From contig CAYSWV010000023.1 of NCBI GenBank assembly GCA_964434865.1, positions 8,183-72,182 on the forward strand: a stretch of DNA of 64,000 nucleotides. The letters are read 5' to 3'. The DNA comes from CAYSWV01 sp964434865. Lineage in GTDB: Bacteria; Cyanobacteriota; Cyanobacteriia; Thermostichales; Thermostichaceae. The translations under genes and the position numbers were made by a program. The notes under the pieces were generated by a model. The model was not told the origin of the DNA. It saw only the letters and a program-made list of their open reading frames with translations, and did no database searches. This document shows positions 1 to 12,342 of the stretch, piece after piece. The first letter of the stretch is position 1, and the number at the start of each line of letters is the position of its first letter.

Positions 1-766
1 GTTTGTATTTTGGCCGCAACCTTCAAGGCCTCCGTCAGCGGAGTGTTGGGTAGTAGGACAGCAAACTCTTCCCCCCCATATCTGGCTACCAACCCATTGG
101 AAGGACTCACAGCCTGATGAATAGCCATAGCCACTTGCCTTAGGCAGGTATCCCCTGATAGATGGCCGTAAATATCATTATATTGTTTGAAATAGTCAAT
201 ATCACAGAGGATGAGACTCAAAGAGATTTGATCCTTGAGAGCCACTTGCCATTCTTGCTCCACCACTTCATCGAGATGGCGTCGGTTTGCAATCTGGGTT
301 AAGCTATCCAACCGATTTAGCCGATTTAGCTCTTGATTAGCCGATTCTAGCTGATGGAGTAGCCGTTGAATTTCAGCCATTGACCAGCTCATTTGGAGTA
401 GACGCCGGACTCGATAGCGGAGTACTGACCAATGAATCGGCTTAGTAACGTAATCAATGGCACCTGATTCAAAGGCTTTTTCCACAGACTTTTCATCATC
501 TAGAGTAGTAATCATTAAAATAGGTGGACAGCCCTCTCCCATCTGCTGTTTCAAAGTTGCACAACATTTAAACCCGTTGAGGATGGGCATCACGGCATCT
601 AACAGCACCAGATCCGGTTGGTATTGCAAGCACAACATTAAACATTCTTCTCCATTAGTGGCCAGAATCACCTCAAAGTTTTCAGATTGCATAGCCCGCT
701 GCAACAAGAGGCGCATGGTGGGATCATCATCTGCAACTAGCACTCTGGGAGCTTTTGATACTGTGG

Positions 767-770
<4 letters not shown>
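1..770 (-). CDS. Response regulator with GGDEF diguanylate cyclase domain (3' part cut by window edge)
   Basis: Translating the minus strand from the ATG at 770 gives an open frame to the window edge (about 256 residues). Residues about 8-125 are a receiver domain: acidic pair in VADDD, phosphoacceptor Asp in LVLLDAVMP, and the KP motif. A helical linker leads to a GGDEF domain with DIDYFKQYND and an intact RYGGEEF active-site motif, so it should make c-di-GMP from two GTP. The C-terminal end lies outside the window. Its ATG overlaps the stop of the upstream hybrid kinase (ATGA at 767-770), which implies translational coupling and makes it the likely output of that phosphorelay. Function call is firm; the signal it answers is unknown. 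Confidence 0.9.
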
Positions 771-3886
<3,116 letters not shown>

Positions 3887-3961
3887 TCAGCGTTTGTCCT
3901 CCACGTAAATCCAGCTATGTTAGTAACTGATGAAATCAAGCGGGTCGTCTTGTCTTATACT

Positions 3962-5056
3962 CTAGCTGGGCACATCTTTAGGCAGGGTGAAATAGAAAAC
4001 ACTACCCTGGCCAACCTCAGACTCAACCCAAATCTTACCATTATACATCTCAATAATTTTCTTGACAATGGCTAGGCCCACACCCGTTCCTTCTTCTGGA
4101 GTTAAGGTTTGAAATATTTGAAAGATGCGACTGTAATACCGAGGGGCAATCCCACAACCATTATCTTGAATACTAAATTGCCACTCCTCCCCTACCACTT
4201 GACATTTAATTTGAACATAGCCTTCAGGTTTATCGATATAAGCGACTGCATTCGATAAGAGATTTTGAAAAACTTGTTGGAGCGGGGCTTCTTCACTATA
4301 GAGATGAGGTAGGTCTGAGGGGATAGTAATGTGAATGTGTTTGGGTGGATCTAAGCTATCGATAATCGTTTTGATTAATTGATTGAGATCAATATAGCTT
4401 TTCTGGCCTTTAACGCGCCCAACTTTTGAGTACTGTAGTACACCATCAATCAAGTCACTCATCCGCTTGACCCGCCCGGTAAGAAGGTTAAGTAACTCCT
4501 GAGCCTCTTGATCTAGAGTATCAGCATGATCAGTAGCCAACCAAAAGGCTAAGGATGAAATGCCTCTGAGAGGGGCTTTTAAGTCGTGTGAAATGATGTG
4601 AGCAAAGTCGGTCAATTCTTGATTAGCAGCTTCTAGTTCTTCAAGCAGTTCAGCTTGTTTCAATTGGGCTCTTTTGCGTTCGATGGCATGTAAGATAGAG
4701 CGCTCTAGCAAGGGTGTGTTGATTTGACCTTTGATCAAATAGTCTGCCGCCCCCATCTTAATGGCTTCCATATCTATATCGTGATCACCTAACCCTGTTA
4801 ATAAGATAATGGGTTTTTGACAGCCTTGCTGTAAGGATACGTCTAATAGCTCTAGGCCATTTTTCGGCCCCAAACGATAATCAAATAAGTAGACATCATG
4901 ATCTTTTTGCTTGATTACATTTAGAGCCTCTTCAAAGGTATTGACCCAATCTAACTGAAAGGCCACTTGCTCAGCCCGACTGAGTAAATCTTCAGTTACC
5001 ACAAAATCATCTTCGTCATCATCCACAAGTAAAATCTTGTAGGACTGCGCAATCAT
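3962..5056 (-). CDS. Receiver-histidine kinase (REC-HisKA-HATPase)
   Basis: 364 residues. An N-terminal receiver (LLVDDDEDD, phosphoacceptor D59, K109 in LIKG) is joined by a coiled-coil linker (about 125-148) to a HisKA domain of the phytochrome-like type (His157 in FAHIISHDLKAPLRGI), then a HATPase domain with FQNLLSNA and GTGVGLAI. The receiver-first layout means its kinase is probably switched by phosphorylation from another kinase rather than by a ligand. GGAGGG 6 bases upstream fixes the ATG at 5056. It lies 17 bp downstream of the Rcp1-like regulator and 75 bp upstream of the hybrid kinase, so one transcript is likely. Confidence 0.92.
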   Translation of the reverse strand: MIAQSYKILLVDDDEDDFVVTEDLLSRAEQVAFQLDWVNTFEEALNVIKQKDHDVYLFDYRLGPKNGLELLDVSLQQGCQKPIILLTGLGDHDIDMEAIKMGAADYLIKGQINTPLLERSILHAIERKRAQLKQAELLEELEAANQELTDFAHIISHDLKAPLRGISSLAFWLATDHADTLDQEAQELLNLLTGRVKRMSDLIDGVLQYSKVGRVKGQKSYIDLNQLIKTIIDSLDPPKHIHITIPSDLPHLYSEEAPLQQVFQNLLSNAVAYIDKPEGYVQIKCQVVGEEWQFSIQDNGCGIAPRYYSRIFQIFQTLTPEEGTGVGLAIVKKIIEMYNGKIWVESEVGQGSVFYFTLPKDVPS

Positions 5057-5073
5057 AATTACCCTCCACGGGT

Positions 5074-5529
5074 CTAAGCGCCAAGTTGATCGGGGAGTTC
5101 AACAATTTCAAACCAGTAGCGCTTTAGAGCCTTCATAATGTCAACCATTGATTCAAACGTGACAGGTTTGGCAATGAAGGAACTTACCCCAAGGTCGTAG
5201 GTACGGAGAATATCTTCTTCTGCTTTAGAGGTAGTCAAAACAACGATGGGAATTTGACGTAGCTCAGGGTTGACTTTAATCTCCTTAAGTGACTCTCGGC
5301 CATCCTTACGAGGCATGTTGAGATCTAAAAGAATTAAGCTAGGTCGTGGAGATGAAGCCAAATCTGTAAATTTACCGCGATGGTGGAGATAATCCATCAA
5401 CTCTTCACCGTCTTCGACAAACCGGAGGTCGTTAGCTAGCCGATTTTCTTCTAGAGCTTCCTCCATGAGCAAGCGATCATCGGGATCATCTTCAGCCACT
5501 AAAATAGTAATGGGTCTGCCTCTGTCCAT
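5074..5529 (-). CDS. Single-domain response regulator, Rcp1 type
   Basis: 151 residues, a lone CheY-like receiver with VAEDDPDD, phosphoacceptor D69 in LLDLNMPRKDG, Thr in VLTTS and K121 in AKPVTF. The long insertion between beta-2 and beta-3 and the DLNMPRKDG signature match the family of Rcp1, the partner of cyanobacterial phytochromes and related PAS/GAF kinases. No output domain, so it acts as a shuttle or by binding partners. A strong AGGAGG stands 5 bases before the ATG. It is placed 65 bp behind the PAS kinase at 5595-7562, whose HisKA (SHDLQEPLRKI) is of the Rcp1-partner type, and that kinase is the probable phosphodonor. Confidence 0.9.
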   Translation of the reverse strand: MDRGRPITILVAEDDPDDRLLMEEALEENRLANDLRFVEDGEELMDYLHHRGKFTDLASSPRPSLILLDLNMPRKDGRESLKEIKVNPELRQIPIVVLTTSKAEEDILRTYDLGVSSFIAKPVTFESMVDIMKALKRYWFEIVELPDQLGA

Positions 5530-5594
5530 AATGCCTCCTAGGATAATTCAATAGTTTAAGTTCTAGTTAACTGTTGACGGCTCTGTGGAATGTC

Positions 5595-7562
5595 CTACCT
5601 CTCGGTCTCGACTTTAAGTGAATCAGGGTCTAGGGAAATAGTCGGATCAACAGGTAGCGTGATAACAAACGTGGAGCCATGACCTAGTTCACTTTCAGCG
5701 GTAATCAAACCACCATGACGCTCTACAATCTTACGGCATATCGCTAGCCCCACTCCAGTCCCTTCATAGTCCGATCGGCTATGGAGCCGTTGGAATACTT
5801 GAAAAATCCGATCAGTATATTTGGCCTCAAAACCAATCCCATTGTCAGCAATGGTAATCTGGTATCGATCGGGATGATGTAAAATCAAGCCCTGCACCTC
5901 TATTCGGGGTTTAACATCGGCTCGGCGAAACTTAAGGGCATTACTCAATAAATTTTGGAATAGTTGTTGCATCTGACGAGGATCACCTTGTAGCGTGGGC
6001 AAACCTGCACAACTAACCTGAGCCTCAGCCTTTTCAATCGCGACTTCTAGATCAGACAAGACATTGGCCACGATTTGAGCCAAGTTAGCTTCTGCAAACG
6101 GTTGGGCTTTGGTGGTAATCCGTGAAAAGGCTAATAGGTCGTTAATTAGGGCTTGAGCTCGCTCAGCAGCATTTTCCATCCGCTCTAAGTAATCTAGCCC
6201 TTTGTCACCAAGCACATCACCACATTTTTGACGCAACCGGTTGCCAAAGGCTTGAATTTTACGGAGAGGTTCTTGTAGATCATGGGAAGCAACATAGGCA
6301 AAGTCTTGAAGCTCCTGGTTACTGCGCTCCAGTTGCAAGGTAAACTCCCGTAACTCACGTTCTACCGCTTGCCGTTGTAGAATCTCATCTCGAAGAGCAT
6401 TGGCTTCTTTCCGCTCCGTGATATCAGTTGCAATCCCGACAAAACGGTTAGAGACAATCTCACTTTTCACAATAAAGCCTCGATCATGAATCCAACGAAT
6501 CGAGCCATTGGGTTGCACAATCCGAAATTCAAGATCTAACTCTTTCCCTTGCAGAATCAGTTCATCATAAGCTAGACGAACATACTCTAGATCATCGGGA
6601 TGGGCAGCATCAATGAAACTAAAAGGATCATCACTAACACTGGAGCGGGGGCGACCCCAAATCGATTCATAAGCTGGACTCACATAAAACTTGATACCAC
6701 TACTGCCGGGATCTAAAATCCAGAAAACATCTCGAATATTTTCAGCAATTTGGCGGAAGCGTTCCTCTCGTTCCCGCAATTGAATTTCAATAACCTTACG
6801 TTCAGTGATATCAGTAGCAATACCCACCACTCGATAAGCTTTACCTTGATCATCTTTGATCGGGAAGGCTCGGTCTCGAATCCAACGAATGGCGCCATCC
6901 TTATCCCTAATTCGGTATTCGAGATCATAGCCTGTATCTAACTGAGAAGCTATTTGGGTTAAAACGTGCTGCTGGTCCTCACCATGAATTGGGAACCATG
7001 ACCCCGTATCCATCTGTGGTCCATCCTGCTGATGCTCAGAAGCAGTTGAATGATCCCCTAGAGTCTCAGCTTGATTATGAGTTTGCAATTCAGAGTGATC
7101 CCAGAATGATTGGTGAGAGGGACTGAGGTACAAGAGCTGATTTTGAATAGGATCTCGAATCCAGAAGACACTATCAATGGTTTCGATTAACTGTTGAAAG
7201 AGAGAATCTGATGTAGAGGTTGGAGATGATGCTAATTGGGTGTCCACATCAACAGCAGTCAAGCCAGATCTGATCAAGAGACTCACCCAGCTTACCCCGA
7301 TCCCAACTTCTATTAAGCTTGTAGTCTCAACCCAACCCAGCTCAGAGTGCCACAAGCTCCAGACTCTAAGGAGATGGACCAAACACAAGCTAAGAACCAA
7401 GCTTACTGTCAAACCTAGCGAATGAGCCTGATTCTTGCTACAGTAGCGATGATAGTAAAGGCTAGCTCGAGCAATAACACCAGCTAGGATTAAATCTATT
7501 GAGGATTGAAGCCAGATCAAACCAGATGGTTCAACATGTATCAAAGCCAACATGTTATTCAC
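5595..7562 (-). CDS. Membrane-associated PAS sensor histidine kinase
   Basis: 655 residues. The N-terminal 100 residues hold about three hydrophobic segments (near 14-34, 48-68, 84-100), followed by two PAS/PAC units (about 115-260 and 265-390, each ending in a GIATDITERK signature), a coiled coil, HisKA (His427 in FAYVASHDLQEPLRKI) and a HATPase domain with FQNLLSNALKF and GTGVGLAI. It is the first gene of the leftward signalling block and probably phosphorylates the next gene's Rcp1-like protein. The start could be the GTG at 7562 or the ATG at 7553; neither has a convincing ribosome binding site. The ligand is not predictable. Confidence 0.9.
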   Translation of the reverse strand: MNNMLALIHVEPSGLIWLQSSIDLILAGVIARASLYYHRYCSKNQAHSLGLTVSLVLSLCLVHLLRVWSLWHSELGWVETTSLIEVGIGVSWVSLLIRSGLTAVDVDTQLASSPTSTSDSLFQQLIETIDSVFWIRDPIQNQLLYLSPSHQSFWDHSELQTHNQAETLGDHSTASEHQQDGPQMDTGSWFPIHGEDQQHVLTQIASQLDTGYDLEYRIRDKDGAIRWIRDRAFPIKDDQGKAYRVVGIATDITERKVIEIQLREREERFRQIAENIRDVFWILDPGSSGIKFYVSPAYESIWGRPRSSVSDDPFSFIDAAHPDDLEYVRLAYDELILQGKELDLEFRIVQPNGSIRWIHDRGFIVKSEIVSNRFVGIATDITERKEANALRDEILQRQAVERELREFTLQLERSNQELQDFAYVASHDLQEPLRKIQAFGNRLRQKCGDVLGDKGLDYLERMENAAERAQALINDLLAFSRITTKAQPFAEANLAQIVANVLSDLEVAIEKAEAQVSCAGLPTLQGDPRQMQQLFQNLLSNALKFRRADVKPRIEVQGLILHHPDRYQITIADNGIGFEAKYTDRIFQVFQRLHSRSDYEGTGVGLAICRKIVERHGGLITAESELGHGSTFVITLPVDPTISLDPDSLKVETER

Positions 7563-7695
7563 AATAAGCTATCCTTGCGCTAGGCTTGGTTAATTAAGTT
7601 ACTCCACTCTATAGTAAATAATCTGTCTGGGTAATTTCAAGCTCATGGGACTCAAGATGCTCCAAAGTTGAGTTAATGATTAAGTCTTTGCCTGT

Positions 7696-7729
7696 TCAGG
7701 TTATGAGTCTCTACTCAGGTTATGAGTCT
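7696..7729. repeat. 15-bp direct repeat near terC
   Basis: TCAGGTTATGAGTCT at 7696-7710 and 7715-7729, in the intergenic gap between the signalling block and terC. Confidence 0.88.
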
Positions 7730-7744
7730 AGGGATACTATAAGT

Positions 7745-8437
7745 TTAAGGGATAGTAGAAGGGGTGTATTTAGAAAACCCCCAGACAAATACACCGACCA
7801 CCGCTGATAAAACCAACCATTCTGGGATCGTCCACTCTGGGATTAGAGCGTCAATCAGCATGCGGCTACCCACTAAAGCAATTAGGTAGTAGGCAGCATC
7901 TTCAAGGCGACTGAACTCATCTAACCATTTAATAAAAAATGAAGCCATATAGCGCATCAGGGTGATTCCCAACAACCCTCCCACAACAATGACCCATGCT
8001 TTGTGAGAAACACCCACTGAGGCGGCAATACTATCAAATGAAAAGACAATATCGGTGAGTTCGACTAAGAGGATCGTCTGCCAAAAGTTGGCACTAGCAG
8101 GGACACGTTCGGATCCTTGCTCCTGAATATCACGAAAATGTTGCACAGTTAGCCATAGCAGATACCCTGCTCCCACAATTTTGGCGGGTTGAAAGTCAAT
8201 TAACCAAGTGGCTGTTAGTACCGTTAAGATCCGAAATCCGTAAGCCCCAATGATCCCCCAGCGCAAGGCGCGATTCTGCTCTTCAGGGGTGGGTAAATGC
8301 TTGACTAGAGCCGCCAGCGCCACGGCATTATCAGCTGAGAGAGCCGCCTCAAGAAACACTAAGGCAACCACAAGAAGTAGATCGGTCCATGTTAATGATT
8401 CGACAATGCCTTGGACTAACAGTTGCAACGTATTCAT
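7745..8437 (-). CDS. TerC/YkoY-family integral membrane protein
   Basis: 230 residues with about seven hydrophobic segments. TerC hallmarks are visible: the early helix with EAALSADNAVALAALVKHLP, the second half with ELTDIVFSFDSIAA, and Asp residues inside both helices, which are the proposed metal-binding sites of the family. TerC relatives have been linked to Mn2+ export or metal loading of exported proteins, and in plastids to thylakoid membrane insertion. The substrate here is not determined. The gene stands alone, with 181 bp to the upstream kinase and 247 bp to lipA. No clear Shine-Dalgarno precedes the ATG. Two TerD-family genes occur far away at 50641-51935. Confidence 0.9.
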   Translation of the reverse strand: MNTLQLLVQGIVESLTWTDLLLVVALVFLEAALSADNAVALAALVKHLPTPEEQNRALRWGIIGAYGFRILTVLTATWLIDFQPAKIVGAGYLLWLTVQHFRDIQEQGSERVPASANFWQTILLVELTDIVFSFDSIAASVGVSHKAWVIVVGGLLGITLMRYMASFFIKWLDEFSRLEDAAYYLIALVGSRMLIDALIPEWTIPEWLVLSAVVGVFVWGFSKYTPSTIP

Positions 8438-8684
8438 GGAGTCGGTAAGCCGGAATAGAAGGTGGGTACACAGAGATGTAATCTGAGTATAGCCTCAACT
8501 TACTCTCAGTTTTTAACAAAAGTTAACTTTAGCTACATCAGCCAAGGCTAGAGCAGTAATGGTATACCTTAACTCACGCCTGTCTCTCCGCAAATGTAGC
8601 TCCTATCCAATCACCCTCACGTCAAGTGATCCTAGGTATTAGATCAATCAGGAGTATGGCTAGGTCACATTAGTCCTCACTTGA

Positions 8685-9557
8685 TCATGACATGATCTCA
8701 GCCGCCATCTCAGCTGCATGATATGAACTGCGCACAAGAGGGCCCGAGCGGACATGTTTGAACCCCATATCACGAGCCATAGCTCCCAAAGCTTCAAACT
8801 CATCAGGAGTCCAGTATCGCTCCACAGGTCGATGGTGCTGAGAGGGCTGGAGATATTGACCGATCGTAATCCGATCACAGCCAACTTGGTAGAGATCGTG
8901 AAGTGTTTCAATAATCTCAGGTTGGGTTTCGCCATGGCCGACCATCAACCCAGATTTAGTAGTTAGACTGGGATCAAGGGCTTTAACGGTTTGAAGGACT
9001 TGTAAGGAGAGATCATATCCTGAGCTACGACGGACAACCTGAGACAAGCGGCGGACCGTTTCAATATTATGGTTGTAACAAACAGGTTGGGCCTCCACTA
9101 CAGTCTTGATACAGTCCCAATCACCTCGAAAGTCAGGCGTTAAAACTTCAATTTGAATCTGAGGCTGCCGCTCACGAATGGCCTGCATGACCTTAGCAAA
9201 CCAGCCCGCCCCTTGATCTGCTAGATCATCTCGAGCCACTGAAGTCAGGACCACATAGGTAAGACCCAACAGGTCTACAGATTCTGCTACTTTTTGGGGT
9301 TCTTCTGGATCTAGTCGATCAGGTCGTCCTGTGGCTACCTGGCAGAACGAACAGGCTCGTGTACAGACACCTCCCATCAGCAGAAAGGTAGCCGTGTGTT
9401 GGCTATAGCATTCAGCTCGATTGGGGCAGCGACCTTCTTCACAGATCGTGTGAATACCTCGCTCTTTGATCACTTTCTGAACTGTGGAGATATCACTGGC
9501 TTTTCCAATCGAACGTTTGACCCAGGTGGGTAGTTGAGAGCTAGCAGTTTGGGGCAT
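8685..9557 (-). CDS. lipA: Lipoyl synthase
   Basis: Radical SAM enzyme that inserts two sulfurs into octanoyl groups on lipoyl domains. Both cluster motifs are present: the auxiliary-cluster CEEGRC...C triad (CX4CX5C) and the radical-SAM CTRACSFC (CX3CX2C), followed by RDDLADQGAGWF, the conserved ETVRRL region and the C-terminal VRSSYHA, whose RSSY arginine-serine is a known cluster ligand region. Length (290 from the ATG at 9557) is normal. A TTG at 9569 would add four residues without support. Cyanobacteria often carry two lipA copies; only one is seen here. Stand-alone gene upstream of the site-2 protease gene in the same direction. Confidence 0.95.
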   Translation of the reverse strand: MPQTASSQLPTWVKRSIGKASDISTVQKVIKERGIHTICEEGRCPNRAECYSQHTATFLLMGGVCTRACSFCQVATGRPDRLDPEEPQKVAESVDLLGLTYVVLTSVARDDLADQGAGWFAKVMQAIRERQPQIQIEVLTPDFRGDWDCIKTVVEAQPVCYNHNIETVRRLSQVVRRSSGYDLSLQVLQTVKALDPSLTTKSGLMVGHGETQPEIIETLHDLYQVGCDRITIGQYLQPSQHHRPVERYWTPDEFEALGAMARDMGFKHVRSGPLVRSSYHAAEMAAEIMS

Positions 9558-9640
9558 AGGGTATTGCAAAGGTGAAACAACAGGATGACATGATTGGTCG
9601 TCAATAAGTAGGTAGGCTCAGTAGACTAGATTAAGGGACT

Positions 9641-10774
9641 CTAGGGAGTTTCAGACGAGAGGGTTGGAGCGGGTTGTTCCAACGAGCGCCGGATTGAAGT
9701 TTTGCCCAGTAGACCAATCAAAGTCTGATCAGCATCCACAACAGGTAATTCAGTGACTCGAGTTTGCTCCAGCTGTTTGACAACCTCCAGAAGGGATTGT
9801 TGGGCTGCAACTCGTTGAGTTAAATCTGAGGGTTGCATCAAATCTTTAACAAAAGCTTGAGGCCATAAATCAGTAGGAATCAGCTTCAAATCATCAACTA
9901 AAAGGATTCCAATCCACTGGTTTTGCTCATTAACCACCAAGTACTGCTTCCACTCCGCTTGTCCGATCACATACTGATTGGCAAACTCGCGTAGGGTCAA
10001 TTGCTCCGACACAATAGGACTATTGGGAAAGATCGCTTCCGCAGCTGTCATTTGTGAGAGACGATCTTCAAGTTGAGCATTACGAATGGCTTGACCCGCA
10101 TTACGAATTAAGAACCACCCAATCAAGGCATTCCATACTGTGCTAAACGTGCCTAAGACCAGCATGGGAATCACACCGGTGAGGATTCCGATCCAACCAA
10201 AGATTTGCCCGGTGCGCCCAGCAATAATGGTACCTTTCGCTGGGTTTTGAGTGACTCTCCATACTAGCGACTTCAAAATAGCTCCCCCATCTAACGGGAG
10301 CCCTGGAATGAGATTAAAAATAGCGATCACAAAGTTGATAGTGGTGATCAACTCTAAAATAGATTGAGCTGGACCTGAGAGACCTAAGACCTGATCAAGT
10401 CCAGTCAAGCCGGCAAAGATCATAAGACTCACAAGAGGTCCGGCAATAGCCACCTGGAACGCCTCACCAGGTGTATTAGACTCACGGCCTAAACTCGCAA
10501 TACCCCCAAATAAAAACAGCGTAATTGAGTTCACTGGGATGCCTTGACGTAAGGCCACTAGACTATGACCCAGCTCATGTAACAGCACTGACAGAAACAA
10601 CAGTAAGGCTGTGACAAACCCTAGTAATAGGGGTAAGGTATCACCCAATTCTCGATACTGGTATCCCAAACTACTACCGTTACTTAAGGTGACTAGGACC
10701 AGTACAAAAAACCAAGACGGGTGTAGAAAAAAGGGAATGCCAGCAATAGAGCCAACACGAATTCGGCCATCCAT
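9641..10774 (-). CDS. Site-2 protease family (M50) membrane metalloprotease with CBS region
   Basis: 377 residues. The zinc motif HELGH is at 66-70 inside a membrane segment, and the second metal-ligand motif is in GLPLDGGAI near 162. About six hydrophobic segments fill the first 230 residues. The C-terminal part (about 240-365) has two CBS-like repeats, with TELPVVD and LIGLLGK typical of CBS beta strands, likely binding an adenine nucleotide or another ligand. Such proteins cut transmembrane segments of anti-sigma or other regulators. It is 83 bp upstream of lipA in the same direction; a functional link is not evident. Confidence 0.92.
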   Translation of the reverse strand: MDGRIRVGSIAGIPFFLHPSWFFVLVLVTLSNGSSLGYQYRELGDTLPLLLGFVTALLLFLSVLLHELGHSLVALRQGIPVNSITLFLFGGIASLGRESNTPGEAFQVAIAGPLVSLMIFAGLTGLDQVLGLSGPAQSILELITTINFVIAIFNLIPGLPLDGGAILKSLVWRVTQNPAKGTIIAGRTGQIFGWIGILTGVIPMLVLGTFSTVWNALIGWFLIRNAGQAIRNAQLEDRLSQMTAAEAIFPNSPIVSEQLTLREFANQYVIGQAEWKQYLVVNEQNQWIGILLVDDLKLIPTDLWPQAFVKDLMQPSDLTQRVAAQQSLLEVVKQLEQTRVTELPVVDADQTLIGLLGKTSIRRSLEQPAPTLSSETP

Positions 10775-10897
10775 AGCGCTCTCTTACAGTGGGATTGCAT
10801 TTTGCTCATCTTAACTCAACCTCCCGCCGCACAGAATGGATCAAGATGACCAGTGAGGCTGTTATCCTAAAGATGCCCTCCAGCATCAGCTCAGCGT

Positions 10898-11575
10898 ATG
10901 TCTAAAACGGTTCGACTCTCTATTCGACTAGATCCAACCCTGAAGCAAACTCTGACTGAGCAGTCTGAAGCGACTGGGATTCCTGTCTCTCGCTTAGTGA
11001 TCCAAGCCATAGAAACCTACCTGGCTCAAATGTCCAACTCAGCCTCTACCCAGGACATCGCGAAGATCACTGAGTTAGAAACCGCTCTCCAAGCTCTACA
11101 ACACCGAGTCTATGATTTAGAATCTTGGGTTCAAGCTTCACCCTCAGCGGCCTCAAGTTTGCCATCTACATCCCCTCAACGTGATCCAGACTTTGCTCTG
11201 ATTCAGGCTCAAGCCCATCCTCCTGGATCCACTTCTGAACCCACAACCGACTCATCAGCTCATCCCCATCTCTGGGATCCTCTGCAAGCTAGTTTTGAAG
11301 ATTGGGTGTTTCAAAGTTGGATGGACTTAGCTACTCAACAAACGGGATCGGAAGATTGTTGGGGTCACAGCATCTCAGTTGAGGTGCTTCATCAGCGTTC
11401 GTTTTATTCAATGCGACTCCCTCGATTTGTGGATCGATTGATGGCTGCCGAAGTGCCTGAGCTCCAATTGATTTCAGATCCACCTGGGATCAGCTGCCGA
11501 CCCACTGCCATCACCTACCATTGGGACAATCAAAGTTTATTAGAGAGTACCCATCGTCTGCCTTCTATTGAATAG
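10898..11575 (+). CDS. Ribbon-helix-helix protein with unknown C-terminal region
   Basis: 225 residues. Residues 1-45 look like a MetJ/Arc (CopG-type) domain: basic beta strand KTVRLSIRLDPTLKQTL followed by two helices with GIPVSRLVIQAIETYL. A short coiled coil (about 55-80) and a Ser/Pro/Thr-rich linker (85-130) lead to a C-terminal region of about 90 residues (WDPLQASFEDWVFQSW...) that I do not recognise. The RHH part suggests a DNA-binding dimer. No toxin gene is adjacent, so a toxin-antitoxin role has no support. It starts a rightward series and is divergent from the M50 protease gene, with 123 bp between starts that could hold a shared control region. Confidence 0.7.
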   Translation: MSKTVRLSIRLDPTLKQTLTEQSEATGIPVSRLVIQAIETYLAQMSNSASTQDIAKITELETALQALQHRVYDLESWVQASPSAASSLPSTSPQRDPDFALIQAQAHPPGSTSEPTTDSSAHPHLWDPLQASFEDWVFQSWMDLATQQTGSEDCWGHSISVEVLHQRSFYSMRLPRFVDRLMAAEVPELQLISDPPGISCRPTAITYHWDNQSLLESTHRLPSIE

Positions 11576-11612
11576 GTGAATCAGTTATTTGAGTAGATTA
11601 CATCAATAGGGT

Positions 11613-12194
11613 ATGTCCAGCATGAGACAACAGCTAGATTCTGCAGTTCAATCTAATCCACAGATCCATTGGCTGCGGCTGGGTATTTTGGTGATGAGCC
11701 TAACGCTATGGGGCTGTTCTAGCACACCTGAAGAACCGGCTCTCCCTACTTTGGAAGTCTTTCAAGATGAGACCGGCACAGAATTTCAAACTGCTTTAGG
11801 GAGTGCCCAAGCCTTACCTGAGGTCTTTCCGTCAGATTGGTATTATCCAGGAGCTGATATTCACTCATCTGGCACGATTCAAGATGATCAGGGGGGTATT
11901 GTCTCGTTGTTGCTATTATCTTCAGATACGGATCAAGCAATTCTGGAGTACTACCAAGAGCAGTTATGGCTGGATCATTGGGATTTACTGTCAGAATCGG
12001 TGCAAGACGGGATCACGACCCTCGTGTTTGACTATGTAGGTCCTGACCCGGAGCGAGTGCTAGAGCAATTGGTTGTTCAGGTTGGGGCTGTTCATGAAAC
12101 GACTGCAACCCGCGATATTTTGCTACTCTGGAGCTGGATTGCTCATTCAGACCTAATTGACCCTGAAGTTGATACTCTAGCCTCATTTGAATAA
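11613..12194 (+). CDS. Putative lipoprotein of unknown function
   Basis: 193 residues. A hydrophobic segment (about 21-34) ends in LTLWGC, a lipobox with Cys35, followed by a Ser/Thr/Glu-rich tether; the protein should be lipid-anchored. The mature region has short alternating strands and helices (IQDDQGGIVSLLLLSSDTDQ, ILEYYQEQLW) resembling small periplasmic alpha/beta folds, but I cannot place it in a family. Start is ATG 11613 or ATG 11622. It follows the RHH gene by 37 bp and may be co-transcribed with it. Confidence 0.65.
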   Translation: MSSMRQQLDSAVQSNPQIHWLRLGILVMSLTLWGCSSTPEEPALPTLEVFQDETGTEFQTALGSAQALPEVFPSDWYYPGADIHSSGTIQDDQGGIVSLLLLSSDTDQAILEYYQEQLWLDHWDLLSESVQDGITTLVFDYVGPDPERVLEQLVVQVGAVHETTATRDILLLWSWIAHSDLIDPEVDTLASFE

Positions 12195-12342
12195 GTGTTT
12201 GCAGCTAGCCGGATTTTACTGGGTTTCAGTGACTTAGGTAGTCAATCTTTGAGTTAAGTCCTGCCAGATCTCAGATCACTTCTAGTGCCAGATCAGCTCC
12301 AGATCAATGGATAATACTGACTGAGGTAAGTTTCAAGGCACA

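Noticed and set aside
8438..8684. Possible yybP-ykoY (Mn2+) riboswitch upstream of terC
   Set aside because: The minus-strand leader lacks the GGGGAGUA-type core; only loose GGAG and GAGAGTAA fragments are present.
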